Part shown: positions 1 to 7,949 of the stretch, piece after piece | How the letters are laid out: every line of letters starts with the position of its first letter | Numbering within the stretch: position 1 is the first letter of the stretch | Assembly: GCA_018241565.1 (NCBI GenBank) | Contig: JAFEDO010000059.1 | Location: 1-38,806 of the forward strand | Direction: 5' to 3' | Length of the DNA stretch: 38,806 nt | Source of the DNA: Pseudomonadota bacterium | Lineage (GTDB): Bacteria > Pseudomonadota > Gammaproteobacteria > JAFEDO01 | Notes under the pieces: generated by a model | Told to the model about the DNA's origin: nothing | The model's database searches: none | Seen by the model: the letters and a program-made list of their open reading frames with translations, nothing else | Position numbers and translations under genes: made by a program

Positions 1-306
1 AGCATCGTCTTTCGACCATACTCAGTTCGCATTCGGTCCCTTGCTCTATGACTTAGTTATACTTTTATCATTTCTCAAGGTACTTCTATTCTTTATACTC
101 ACCTTTCGATGAGTTTCCTATCCCCCGCGCATCATGGATTTACATCCACGTGCCCAGGCTCAGGAAAAGACAGAAGTGCCCACACAGTTAGTTTCTGCTT
201 ACTGTTTGTCGTTTATATTTTGTTAAAGAACTATATGAATTTCGAAAAAAACCTACCGCTGACCGCTGATTAGGTCCCTATAAACCGCTAGGGCTCATCT
301 CAGGGG
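1..306 (-). promoter_or_regulatory. 5' leader of an rRNA operon (16S precursor leader with boxA)
   Basis: Read leftward, this stretch has the signs of a 16S rRNA precursor leader. A boxA antitermination element (TTCTTTAACA on the minus strand) lies at 221-230. A TGTGTGGGCACT motif, known from the enterobacterial 16S leader, follows at about 175-186. The conserved 5' end of mature 16S rRNA is not present, so the 16S gene must start beyond the left edge. No protein gene is seen in 1-596. An rrn operon transcribed away from tyrS is also found in Pseudomonas. Confidence 0.8.
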
Positions 307-312
307 TCGTGG

Positions 313-340
313 ATTCTACAGACTATCAAATCTCTGTCAA
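313..340 (-). promoter_or_regulatory. sigma-70 promoter of the rRNA operon
   Basis: On the minus strand a perfect -35 box TTGACA (335-340) and a -10 box TAGAAT (313-318) are separated by 16 bp. They sit directly upstream of the boxA-containing leader. The sequence upstream of the -35 (about 341-430) is AT-rich, as expected for an UP element. No second (P1) promoter is convincing. Confidence 0.8.
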
Positions 341-443
341 GAAAGAACTTGGCAATATTACATTTAAATTGTCTTGTGGAAATGAAGCACTAAAAACTGA
401 GAGAAATATATTATATTTGAGATAATTCACAACAATCTGCGGT

Positions 444-558
444 CTTCCCGGCCAAGCGCTACAAGGGCGTCGCTAGATCCCGGCTCTCGTGTTACAAAAA
501 ATCGTAACACGAAGCCGGGATGACAAATTATAAGTGTAGCGCGCGAACCGTGATCCAG
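444..558. repeat. palindromic intergenic repeat, copy 1
   Basis: GC-rich palindromic element between the rRNA promoter and the tyrS 3' end. Its core is a hairpin with arms 479-495 and 504-519 (about 16 bp with one bulged base, 8-nt loop). It is flanked by CCCGGCCAAGCGC at about 447-459 and by GCGCGCGAACCG...GATCCAG near 540-558. The same modules recur at 3440-3550, so this is a dispersed element rather than a local terminator. It resembles in style the CCCGG/CCGGGATGACA palindromes common in obligate intracellular bacteria. Confidence 0.75.
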
Positions 559-596
559 AAAACAAAATGCAGATATTTAAAGAGTTAAGATAATTT

Positions 597-1799
597 TTAT
601 TTCGCTTGTAGTTTCAGCTTCGCGAATTTTAATTTCCCAACCTGATACACGTGCTCACTTCCTGCTGCAATCAATCGAGTTGCATCTTCGATTTTTTCTC
701 CATCGATTTTAACAGCACCTTGTTTGATGAGTCGTAATGACTCTGAAGTACTCACAGTTAATCCTGCTTCTTTTAATAAATTGGCGATACGAATGCCTGA
801 TGATTCAACTGTTACTATTTTTTCAGGAATTTCATCCGGCATCTGTCCTTTTTGAAATCGCGCAGTAAAATTTTCATGTGCTTTTTTCGCAGCTTCTTTA
901 CTATGAAAACGTTCAACGATTTCTTCTGCTAATCGAATTTTAATATCACGAGGATTAGCACCTGCTTTCACTTCTTTTTGCCAACTTTGAATTTCTTGTG
1001 TCGATCGAAAACTTAATAAATCCAAATATCGCCACATGAGATCATCTGAAATTGACATAAGCTTTCCAAACATATCATCAGCAGCATCAGAAATTCCGAT
1101 ATAATTCCCGAGAGATTTCGACATTTTTTTCACGCCATCTAAACCTTCTAGTAATGGCATTGTGATCACAACTTGCGGTGCTTGTTGATTGGATTTTTGT
1201 AATTCTCGTCCCATCAATAAATTAAATTTTTGATCGGTACCACCTAACTCTACATCTGCTTTTAATTCAACAGAGTCATAACCCATAATGAGCGGGTATA
1301 AAAATTCATGAATCGCAATAGAATGTCCACCACGATATCGCTTTTCAAAATCATCTCTCTCCAACATTCTCGCAACAGTTGTTTGCGCAGCTAATTTAAT
1401 CATGTCGACCGCTGTCATTTTACTCATCCAATGAGAATTAAATTCAATGCGTGTTTTTTTGGGATCTAAAATTTTAAAAACTTGCTGTTCATAAGTGCGC
1501 GCATTTTCGATGACTTCTTCTCTTGTTAATGGCTTTCGTGTTTCTGATTTGCCACTGGGATCACCAATCATGCCAGTAAAATCACCAATTAAAAAAATCA
1601 CATCGTGACCTAAATCTTGAAAATGCTTCATCTTGTTGATGAGTACTGTGTGACCCAGGTGGATATCGGGCGCTGAAGGATCAAATCCCGTCTTGATGCG
1701 TAACGGACGATTCGTCTTTAGACGAGCCATCAACTCATCTTCTTGTATGATTTCTACGCTGCCTCGTTTTATCAAATCGAAAGCTTCAGTGTTGGACAT
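597..1799 (-). CDS. tyrS: tyrosyl-tRNA synthetase (TyrZ-type)
   Basis: Cytoplasmic class I aminoacyl-tRNA synthetase that charges tRNA-Tyr with tyrosine using ATP. The 400-residue protein has the catalytic HIGH-type motif HLGH at residues 47-50, the KMSKS loop at 225-229, and a C-terminal S4-like RNA-binding domain (about 330-400, with the [14 protein letters not shown] pattern). The length fits the TyrZ subclass found in Pseudomonas and Legionella. The ATG is preceded by an AAGGA ribosome site. It is divergent from the M23 peptidase gene and lies next to an rRNA operon, an arrangement also seen around Pseudomonas tyrZ. Confidence 0.97.
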   Translation of the reverse strand: MSNTEAFDLIKRGSVEIIQEDELMARLKTNRPLRIKTGFDPSAPDIHLGHTVLINKMKHFQDLGHDVIFLIGDFTGMIGDPSGKSETRKPLTREEVIENARTYEQQVFKILDPKKTRIEFNSHWMSKMTAVDMIKLAAQTTVARMLERDDFEKRYRGGHSIAIHEFLYPLIMGYDSVELKADVELGGTDQKFNLLMGRELQKSNQQAPQVVITMPLLEGLDGVKKMSKSLGNYIGISDAADDMFGKLMSISDDLMWRYLDLLSFRSTQEIQSWQKEVKAGANPRDIKIRLAEEIVERFHSKEAAKKAHENFTARFQKGQMPDEIPEKIVTVESSGIRIANLLKEAGLTVSTSESLRLIKQGAVKIDGEKIEDATRLIAAGSEHVYQVGKLKFAKLKLQAK

Positions 1800-1892
1800 A
1801 ATATTTTATCCTTGAAAAATTCAAATCTGGTCTCAGATCAGGACTTAGATTAACCACTTCACAATAACACAAACTTTTTCGCACACAAAGAT

Positions 1893-1921
1893 TTGACCGC
1901 GGGACCAACTATAGATATGGT
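1893..1921 (+). promoter_or_regulatory. putative sigma-70 promoter of the M23 peptidase gene
   Basis: TTGACC (1893-1898) and TATGGT (1916-1921) are spaced by 17 bp in the divergent intergenic region, giving a leader of roughly 40 nt before the ATG at 1966. The -10 box is imperfect. This is a motif-based inference only. Confidence 0.4.
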
Positions 1922-1965
1922 ACGCAACTAAATTTTTTGACGTTAAACAATATATAAAGTGTGAT

Positions 1966-3414
1966 ATGGAATATACCTACAATAACAATAATATCAGTCG
2001 TATTAATCTCTGGGACAATCGTCCCTTTTTGATTACGATTTTATTTACTTTGGTCGCTATGTTGGCGATCTTATTAGGCGTCGAATCGTATCATGGTCAA
2101 ACACAAAGTATCCCAGAATCTGAAATCGATTCCTACGTGTTACCGACACCGTTACAACCTACAGCAACACATATCATCACAGAACCATTAGTTAGAAATG
2201 ATTATCCTCCGTTGAGTCTTTCGCCCATACTGAGTATGCAAACCTCTGAAAAACCTTTGCCGACTATTCAAGTTCCTATGATAGCGACCCCTAACCAAGC
2301 CCAATCACCTGAGCGCACTGAGGTTTGGAAAACCGTTACCATCAAACGAGGCATGACTCTTAATAAAGTTTTTTCACGCTTAGGGATTGATTCAAAAACT
2401 TTAGCTTCTATCATGACACTGGGAAATGCAGTTGCTCCATTAAAAAAATTAAAGCTCAATCAGCAAATACAATTATTGTTAGATGGTAAAAATAACTTAA
2501 AAGAAATTAAATTCCCGATAGATGCTACACAAACCTTTAATTTAGTTCGCGTAGGAAATAAATTCCAAGTTAAGTTGATACAAATTCCTGTCACTACTAA
2601 AACTAGAGTCACTTCTGGAAAAATTACGGGATCATTCTTTTCAACAGCAGGTAAAGCTGGATTAACGAGAGCGCAAGCTCAACAAATGTTAGCTATTTTT
2701 GCTGAACAAATTAATTTTGGCGCACTATTGCATGCGGGTGATAAATTTAATGTGATATTTACCGAACATTATGCTCAAAACAAAAAAGTAAAAAATGGCG
2801 ATATTTTAGCAGTAGAATTTATTAATAAAGGTAAATCATATCGCGCCATTCGCTTTGTTGATCCCAGTGGTCGTTTCGAATATTACGATCCCAATGGATA
2901 TAGTTATCGTAAAGCATTTTTGAGATATCCATTAAATTACACGCGCATTAATTCCAAATTTAATTTACATAGATTACATCCTATCCTTCGATTTATTCGC
3001 CCTCATAAGGGTGTAGATTTTGGTGCGCCTTACGGTGCGCCTATAAAAGCAGCCAGTGATGGTCGTATTGCTTTTCAAAGTTGGAAATTAGGTTATGGCA
3101 AAACCGTCATTATTCGCCACGATGGTAAATATGAAACGTTATATGGACATATGTCTCGATTTGCTAACTTGAAAAGTGGTTCTTACATTAAGCGCGGTCA
3201 AGTGATTGGCTACGTTGGAAAAACCGGCTTAGCATCTGGACCACATTTACATTATGAATTTCATATTAATGGACAACCGCATGATCCATTGAAAGTACAA
3301 TTGCCTCGTTCTGGAACTATTGCACCTCAATATCGCAACGCATTTCTGCAAAAAGCAAAACCTTTGGTGATGCAATTAAACTCTGTCAATAATAAAAAAT
3401 CAGTGAAACATTGA
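1966..3414 (+). CDS. M23-family murein endopeptidase (MepM-like)
   Basis: Likely zinc endopeptidase that cleaves peptidoglycan peptide cross-links in the periplasm. The 482-residue protein has one N-terminal membrane segment (about 20-40) serving as anchor or uncleaved signal, a proline/threonine-rich linker, a LysM/OapA-like domain (about 120-200) and a C-terminal M23 lysostaphin-type domain (about 325-445). Zinc ligands are visible as H347 and D351 in HKGVDF and H429 in PHLHYE (H427-x-H429). The family in gammaproteobacteria includes MepM/YebA. Next to tyrS the same peptidase gene occurs in Pseudomonas, so the neighbourhood is conserved. No strong ribosome site precedes the ATG. Confidence 0.92.
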   Translation: MEYTYNNNNISRINLWDNRPFLITILFTLVAMLAILLGVESYHGQTQSIPESEIDSYVLPTPLQPTATHIITEPLVRNDYPPLSLSPILSMQTSEKPLPTIQVPMIATPNQAQSPERTEVWKTVTIKRGMTLNKVFSRLGIDSKTLASIMTLGNAVAPLKKLKLNQQIQLLLDGKNNLKEIKFPIDATQTFNLVRVGNKFQVKLIQIPVTTKTRVTSGKITGSFFSTAGKAGLTRAQAQQMLAIFAEQINFGALLHAGDKFNVIFTEHYAQNKKVKNGDILAVEFINKGKSYRAIRFVDPSGRFEYYDPNGYSYRKAFLRYPLNYTRINSKFNLHRLHPILRFIRPHKGVDFGAPYGAPIKAASDGRIAFQSWKLGYGKTVIIRHDGKYETLYGHMSRFANLKSGSYIKRGQVIGYVGKTGLASGPHLHYEFHINGQPHDPLKVQLPRSGTIAPQYRNAFLQKAKPLVMQLNSVNNKKSVKH

Positions 3415-3439
3415 TAAGAATCAAATAAAGACGCTGGTT

Positions 3440-3550
3440 CCCGGCTCTCGTGTTGGAAAAGCACAACACTCGGCCGGGATGACATTCACGAAACTTACAT
3501 TGTCATCCCGGCCAAGCGCCGAGCTTTTGCGGCGCGCGAGCCGGGATCCA
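3440..3550. repeat. palindromic intergenic repeat, copy 2 (double hairpin)
   Basis: Second copy of the element at 444-558, lying between two convergent genes. It holds two hairpins: one with outer arms CCCGGC (3440-3445) and GCCGGG (3473-3478) plus inner GTGTTG/CAACAC, and one with arms CCCGGC (3507-3512) and GCCGGG (3540-3545) plus inner GCGCCG (3516-3521) and CGGCGC (3530-3535). The two halves are themselves inverted: GCCGGGATGACA at 3473-3484 pairs with TGTCATCCCGGC at 3501-3512. It could fold as a cruciform and may end transcription from both sides. Confidence 0.8.
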
Positions 3551-3581
3551 GTGTCTTTTCATGCCGAAATGACGAGGCTAT

Positions 3582-4124
3582 CTACCTCAAAAACACCCAA
3601 GAACAAATCATGAATGAAGCAATAACACCCACCAATTCGGCGCACAGTCCAGCGGGAATTGCATGGCGAGTTTTACGAATTTGTACTGAACCAAAATAAA
3701 CAGCAATCACATAGAAGGTTGTTTCTGTGCTTCCCATGATCGTGGCAGCTAACTGAGAAATAAAAGCATCGCCCCCATGCGTATGAATTAATTCTGCTGT
3801 GATTGCATTTGATGCTTGGCCTGAAAAAGGTCTCATCAATGCTAATGGAAGAACCTCTGCTGGAAATCCTACTTTATCTAATACTGGCGCTAACCATTTC
3901 GCAATCAATTCAAATGCACCCGAAGCTCGCAACATACCAATCGCAACTAACATCCCCACAAAATAAGGAATCAACTTTAACATAAGTTTTATGCCATCTT
4001 TTGCACCGACAACAAAAGTGTCGTACACAGGCACCTTACGTAAATAACCAAATAAAGGTATCCCAACCACTAACAATAGAAATATACCATTCGCTATCCC
4101 GCTAACTAGACTCATGCTGCTCAT
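3582..4124 (-). CDS. SpmB-like nucleoside-recognition (GATE) membrane protein
   Basis: A 180-residue integral membrane protein with about four hydrophobic segments. It matches the SpmB half of the SpmA/SpmB pair, including the FSGQASNAITAELIHTHGGD and MGSTETTFYVIAVYFGSV stretches. The family carries the 'nucleoside recognition/GATE' domain; it is known from dehydration of the Bacillus spore core but is widespread in non-sporulating bacteria, where its role is unclear. The ATG at 4124 is chosen because AGGAG lies 9 nt upstream; a TTG two codons earlier is too close to that site. The gene overlaps the 3' end of the SpmA-like gene, so the two are probably translationally coupled and act as a complex. 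Confidence 0.85.
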   Translation of the reverse strand: MSSMSLVSGIANGIFLLLVVGIPLFGYLRKVPVYDTFVVGAKDGIKLMLKLIPYFVGMLVAIGMLRASGAFELIAKWLAPVLDKVGFPAEVLPLALMRPFSGQASNAITAELIHTHGGDAFISQLAATIMGSTETTFYVIAVYFGSVQIRKTRHAIPAGLCAELVGVIASFMICSWVFLR

Positions 4125-4728
4125 TGGCAACGTCTCCTGTTTTAATTCTGAAATTAGGCAATTTTTCTAATATTTTTACGACAATGATTGCTGCAGTCAT
4201 AGAGCACGCTGTGGCAACTAATCCGGTAAATATAATAGTGGTTGGGTTTTTCGCACCCGCTGCAATTAAAAGGGCAAAAGCAGTGGCGGGCACTAGTTGA
4301 ATATGTGAAGTATTAATGGCTAAGAATGTACACATGGCATTGGTTGCTGTTCCAGGATATTTGTTGAGCGTTTGCAAATCTGTCATTGCTTGTAAGCCAA
4401 ATGGAGTCGCTGCGTTATTTAATCCCAATAAATTTGCTGTCATATTCAGCAATATACTACCCATCGCAGGATGGTCTGCTGGAACTTCTGGGAACAATCT
4501 TGTTAACAAGGGTCGCATCCAACGCGCCAAAATATGAATCAAACCACCTTCTTGCCCAATCCTCATTAAACCTAACCAAAAGCACATGATACCAGTCATG
4601 CCTATCGCTATTTCAATGGCATATTTAGCTGATCCAGGTACCGCTGCAATGACATCTGGAAGACGACCATTAATGACACCAAAAATTAAAGCCACGACTA
4701 TCATGCCTAGCCAGATAATATTTAACAT
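4102..4728 (-). CDS. SpmA-like nucleoside-recognition (GATE) membrane protein
   Basis: A 208-residue membrane protein and partner of the SpmB-like protein encoded downstream with overlap. It starts with a membrane helix (MLNIIWLGMIVVALIFGVIN) and carries the family signature LGLNNAATPFGLQAM around residues 105-120, followed by further hydrophobic helices. The open frame extends upstream, but those residues are basic, unlike the family, and would overlap the divergent DUF1460 gene, so the ATG at 4728 is preferred. In many proteobacteria SpmA and SpmB are adjacent or fused. Substrate unknown; transport or gating of a small nucleoside-like molecule is only a family-level guess. Confidence 0.85.
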   Translation of the reverse strand: MLNIIWLGMIVVALIFGVINGRLPDVIAAVPGSAKYAIEIAIGMTGIMCFWLGLMRIGQEGGLIHILARWMRPLLTRLFPEVPADHPAMGSILLNMTANLLGLNNAATPFGLQAMTDLQTLNKYPGTATNAMCTFLAINTSHIQLVPATAFALLIAAGAKNPTTIIFTGLVATACSMTAAIIVVKILEKLPNFRIKTGDVANEQHESS

Positions 4729-4801
4729 ATTGTTAACCCTAGTTTTAAATAATTCTCTGTGATTAAATACGCTCTTACTACAAGATCGATTATGGCGTGA
4801 T

Positions 4802-5791
4802 ATGAAACGAATAACAATTACTTTTACCATTTTATATCTATTTTTCAGCGGGATTTGCCTTGCCAACTCACCATCTCCAAGCAATCCAATCTCTACTTAT
4901 GATATGAAAACTTATGACAAAGAGTTTTCAAATTTATGCGCTTTAAATAAAAAACTTTCTTCTACATTATCGACCACTGATCGAATCGTAAAACTCAGTG
5001 CTTTCTTTCTTGGAAAACCTTATGAATTTAATCCTTTGGGCGAAGGTCCTACTGCGAAATTCGATCAGAACCCTTTATATCGCACTGATAAATTTGATTG
5101 TGTCACTTATGTGAATACTGTACTTGCTTTAGCGCATTCAAATAACTTAGAAGAATTTCAAAAAAATATGAATAAAATGAATTATCGAAATGCCAATCCT
5201 AGTTTTGTTAATCGCTTCCATTTTCAAAATATTGATTGGAATTATACAAACACTTTAAATGGCTACGTCAAAGATATTACTGATAAAATTGTGAACCCGC
5301 ATGGAAAATCTATCGCAAAAATCTCCAATACCTTAATTGATAAACCCAGCTGGTATAAACAATTACCGATTGATCGAATTAAACAAACAAAACCATTAAC
5401 GTCACAACAAGCAGAAAATTTATTAAAAGAATTGCGTGAACAAGGCAAACTGACTCAACAAGAAAAAAGCACTTTGTTATATATTCCATTGACTGAATTA
5501 TTTGATTCAAACGGTCAACCTAAGGAAAATATTTTTAAACAAATTCCTAACGTCGCCATCATTGAAATTGTACGACCTAATTGGTCGCTCAAATCTAAAA
5601 TTGGCACCAACCTAGATATTTCACATTTAGGTTTTGCCATACGAACACCACAAGGATTAATTTTTCGAGAAGCTTCTACCGATGAAATGAAAGTGATTGA
5701 TATTCCACTCAGTAATTATCTAAAACCATATTTAAAAAGTTCGACTGTGAAGGGAATTCAAGTATTAGAAATTGTCGAAGCTGCGCATTAG
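4802..5791 (+). CDS. DUF1460 family periplasmic protein (amidase/NlpC-like)
   Basis: A 329-residue exported protein. The N-terminus is a signal peptide (lysine/arginine start, hydrophobic core to about residue 20, ALAN-type cleavage region). The mature part matches DUF1460, a papain/NlpC-like fold family linked to cell-wall amidase activity. The probable catalytic cysteine is C100 in DKFDCVTYVNT and the probable histidine is H275 in SHLGFAIRT. Members occur in Legionella and Bacteroidetes. The gene is divergent from the SpmA-like gene (73-bp gap) and ends at a strong hairpin shared with a convergent gene. Function in peptidoglycan turnover is inferred from the family, not shown here. Confidence 0.85.
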   Translation: MKRITITFTILYLFFSGICLANSPSPSNPISTYDMKTYDKEFSNLCALNKKLSSTLSTTDRIVKLSAFFLGKPYEFNPLGEGPTAKFDQNPLYRTDKFDCVTYVNTVLALAHSNNLEEFQKNMNKMNYRNANPSFVNRFHFQNIDWNYTNTLNGYVKDITDKIVNPHGKSIAKISNTLIDKPSWYKQLPIDRIKQTKPLTSQQAENLLKELREQGKLTQQEKSTLLYIPLTELFDSNGQPKENIFKQIPNVAIIEIVRPNWSLKSKIGTNLDISHLGFAIRTPQGLIFREASTDEMKVIDIPLSNYLKPYLKSSTVKGIQVLEIVEAAH

Positions 5792-5799
5792 GTATAGTC

Positions 5800-5824
5800 G
5801 CTTAAGAAATAAAATTTCTTAAGC
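5800..5824. terminator. hairpin between convergent genes, possible bidirectional terminator
   Basis: Perfect 11-bp inverted repeat: GCTTAAGAAAT (5800-5810) and ATTTCTTAAGC (5814-5824) with an AAA loop, 8 nt after the DUF1460 stop and 11 nt from the stop of the opposing gene. No long U-tract follows on either side, so termination strength is uncertain. Confidence 0.5.
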
Positions 5825-5835
5825 CAGTTGAAAAT

Positions 5836-6651
5836 CTATCCCATACTAAAAGCAGGGCTCTTTTTATTATTATCAACCGCGGAATCTTCCAAGGAATTTC
5901 GGAGATCGTTCAGCTGTTTTTCATGAACCTCCTTTAAATATTTAGTATTAAACATATCATGTATAATAAGTAAATTTCCGGTTCTTGCTAAACAAGAGGC
6001 TCGCCCGATATTAGGTTTTTGATAGCGAAAAAAACCACAATCAGTACCTAATAAACCATAAGGCACATTCTTATGAAACCAATTAAAAATGTGTTTCTTT
6101 GTATACTCTCTAGTTATCGTTTTTGAAAAATCTTTTAATGGCCAAGCTTTATCTTCTCCATTCTCACTAAATGCATAAATATACCATGCAGGTACTGGAA
6201 GCTGTTGCATACCAATTTCTTTTGAAAAAAGCCTTACATGCTCTTGTCGTATACAATCGTCATAGTGATCGAAACCAGGATGATCAAAAGAAAGCAGGTA
6301 GGCTTCGTATGCTGAAAGCAGAGCACTGAAATCAAAGTGTTTTCCATATTTTTTATGAATATCGTCACGTTCATTTTCTAGTTCATTTAGCTGTGACAAT
6401 GCTTCTTGTTCGTTGATTTTATCTAAATGTTCTTTTATGACTGTCCAGACTTCTGTATCTAAATACCATATTGCTAATTGAAATGCGGTTATATTTTCAA
6501 ACGTTCTTCCAGATAAATCTGTTATCGTTCCTTTGGCCAAAGCAAGTTTAGGATCTTCCTGTAATAACTCTGCAACTTTTTTCAGGTGCCCTTCTGCCAC
6601 CCATTTTAGTAACTCATTAATGCATTCAACTGATTTTTCAGAGTTTTTCAT
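5836..6651 (-). CDS. ankyrin-derived hypothetical protein (eukaryotic-like, candidate effector)
   Basis: A 271-residue cytosolic-type protein without signal peptide or membrane segment. The first 90 residues (LLKWVAEGHLKKVAELLQ, DPKLALAKGTITDLSGR, then NITAFQLAIWYLDTEVW) read as one or two degenerate ankyrin repeats and match a protein style common in Legionellales and Chlamydiae, where such genes are multicopy and many are suspected effectors. The remaining two thirds are unrecognised. The ATG shares one base with the erpA stop (TAATG), so it is probably co-transcribed and coupled with erpA. A host-directed role is inferred only from the family style; no activity can be assigned. Confidence 0.7.
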   Translation of the reverse strand: MKNSEKSVECINELLKWVAEGHLKKVAELLQEDPKLALAKGTITDLSGRTFENITAFQLAIWYLDTEVWTVIKEHLDKINEQEALSQLNELENERDDIHKKYGKHFDFSALLSAYEAYLLSFDHPGFDHYDDCIRQEHVRLFSKEIGMQQLPVPAWYIYAFSENGEDKAWPLKDFSKTITREYTKKHIFNWFHKNVPYGLLGTDCGFFRYQKPNIGRASCLARTGNLLIIHDMFNTKYLKEVHEKQLNDLRNSLEDSAVDNNKKSPAFSMG

Positions 6652-7034
6652 TATTTTTCTTCAGAATCATCCACTGAAAACGAAGAACCACATCCACAGG
6701 TTGTTTTCGCTTGCGGATTACGAATAACAAATTCTTCGCTTTGGAAAGTTTTTTGATAATCGATTTCTGCATTTTTTAGATAAGGATAACTGGCTGCGTT
6801 TATGAGTAACTGCACTTTAAAATCTTCTTTCGTTCCTGGTAATTGAATTGTTTTTTCAATCACGAAATCATCAGGGTTTACTTGTTCATCAAAAGTAAAT
6901 CCATATTTGAAACCAGAGCAACCACCACCTTCAATATATGCTCGAAATTTTAAATTGGGGTTTCCCTCTTCTTGAATCAAAGTCGCTACTTTTGTTGCAG
7001 CGCTATCTGTAAAAACGAGAGATTGTGTAGACAT
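6651..7034 (-). CDS. erpA: iron-sulfur cluster insertion protein ErpA (A-type carrier)
   Basis: A-type Fe-S carrier that delivers clusters to apo-proteins, including the isoprenoid enzymes IspG/IspH in other gammaproteobacteria. The 127-residue protein shows the three cluster-binding cysteines: C39 in [10 protein letters not shown] and C113/C115 in TTCGCGSSF. The ATG at 7034 is preferred because GAGG lies 6 nt upstream; an in-frame GTG four codons earlier includes that site. ErpA rather than IscA is favoured by the short N-terminus (residues 1-20) and by the tyrS/M23/erpA neighbourhood, as in Pseudomonas. Its stop overlaps the start of the ankyrin-like gene. Confidence 0.9.
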   Translation of the reverse strand: MSTQSLVFTDSAATKVATLIQEEGNPNLKFRAYIEGGGCSGFKYGFTFDEQVNPDDFVIEKTIQLPGTKEDFKVQLLINAASYPYLKNAEIDYQKTFQSEEFVIRNPQAKTTCGCGSSFSVDDSEEK

Positions 7035-7089
7035 GAAGTACCTCACTGATTAATATACTAACCACACTTGATTGGCGTATACTAAACCA

Positions 7090-7218
7090 CCTCGCGGCAA
7101 GCCGCGAGGGATTAATCTGTAAATAGTCTTTTAGATCTGAAAACCTAGGGTTTTCAGACTTTCCTCGTAAGGTTCCCCGTGGCAAGCCACGGGGAATATT
7201 GGGATTTAAACAGATTTT
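7090..7218. repeat. composite palindromic repeat (three nested hairpins)
   Basis: Intergenic region between divergent erpA and hemJ. It holds three near-perfect hairpins: 7090-7109 (9-bp stem around an AA loop, GCGGCAAGCCGC centre), 7137-7157 (9-bp stem, CTGAAAACC...GGTTTTCAG) and 7173-7196 (11-bp stem around an AA loop, GTGGCAAGCCAC centre). Outer AT-rich segments near 7111-7124 and 7203-7218 are also roughly inverted. The first and third hairpins share the GGCAAGCC core. It is probably a mobile or dispersed intergenic element and is unrelated in sequence to the repeats at 444-558 and 3440-3550. Confidence 0.75.
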
Positions 7219-7253
7219 ACACTTATATTCCAGCAAAATTATAAGGAATCGGC

Positions 7254-7673
7254 ATGCTCTGGATCAAAGCGCTTCATATCATCTTCATGGTCACTTGGTT
7301 TGCTGGGTTATTTTATCTGCCTCGATTATTTGTATACCACTCGGAAACTCACGATGAGATCAGTTCGCAACGTTTCAAAATCATGGAGAAACGCTTGTAT
7401 TACGGCATCATGACCCCCGGAGGCATTTTAACAACGGTATTCGGGCTATGGTTGCTAAGTCAATCTTTCATGGGATATATGCAATTAGGATGGATGCATG
7501 CCAAATTGACTTTAGTCGTTTTGCTTTGGATTTATCATCTCTATTGTGGGCACTTGGTAAAAATCTTTAGAGAAAATTCAAATACTCGATCGGCAAAATT
7601 CTATCGGTGGTTCAACGAAATCCCAACGGTATTACTGATCGTTATCGTGATTCTTGTCATAGTTAAACCATAA
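7254..7673 (+). CDS. hemJ: protoporphyrinogen IX oxidase HemJ
   Basis: Membrane-bound enzyme that oxidises protoporphyrinogen IX to protoporphyrin IX, the penultimate step of heme synthesis. The 139-residue protein has four hydrophobic helices. It carries the conserved N-terminal histidine H8 (MLWIKALHII), the W-F-AGLFYLPRLFVYH block, and H82/K84 in the WMHAKL segment, all typical of the UPF0093/HemJ family. AAGGA lies 8 nt before the ATG. hemA (20.2 kb) and hemE (33.7 kb) of the same pathway are elsewhere in this window. Confidence 0.93.
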   Translation: MLWIKALHIIFMVTWFAGLFYLPRLFVYHSETHDEISSQRFKIMEKRLYYGIMTPGGILTTVFGLWLLSQSFMGYMQLGWMHAKLTLVVLLWIYHLYCGHLVKIFRENSNTRSAKFYRWFNEIPTVLLIVIVILVIVKP

Positions 7674-7888
7674 AAAAAGAGACCATATTGAATTTACAGA
7701 AAGTATCTTACACCGATATTTCTTGCAGTGCCCATTGTTCCTCAGGATTAATTATTTTTAAATATTAAAGAACATCTACATTACTTTACCTAGTTTAGTC
7801 GTCGCAAAATATTTAATCTTTCGATTTAAAACAGAAAAAATCGTTTATTTTTAGCTTTCGTGTAGGGAATATTCTTAATACAATTCGC

Positions 7889-7917
7889 TTGTCAATAGAC
7901 TTAAAGATCCTTATCGT
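7889..7917 (+). promoter_or_regulatory. putative promoter of the large discoidin/TPR gene
   Basis: TTGTCA (7889-7894) and TATCGT (7912-7917) are 17 bp apart in the 276-bp AT-rich gap after hemJ. Transcription would begin about 25 nt before the ATG at 7950. The rest of the gap (7674-7888) shows no gene or clear terminator. Confidence 0.4.
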
Positions 7918-7949
7918 ACCCCTGATATTGAATGAAGGAACCCCAAAAT

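Noticed and set aside
1-306. A tRNA gene or the 16S gene start in the leader region
   Set aside because: No cloverleaf and no conserved 16S 5' end could be found; only leader signals are present.
7003-7236. 77-codon minus-strand frame over the erpA 5' end
   Set aside because: It runs through the palindromic repeat at 7090-7218 and its residues merely translate the hairpins (RGLPRGTLRGK-like).
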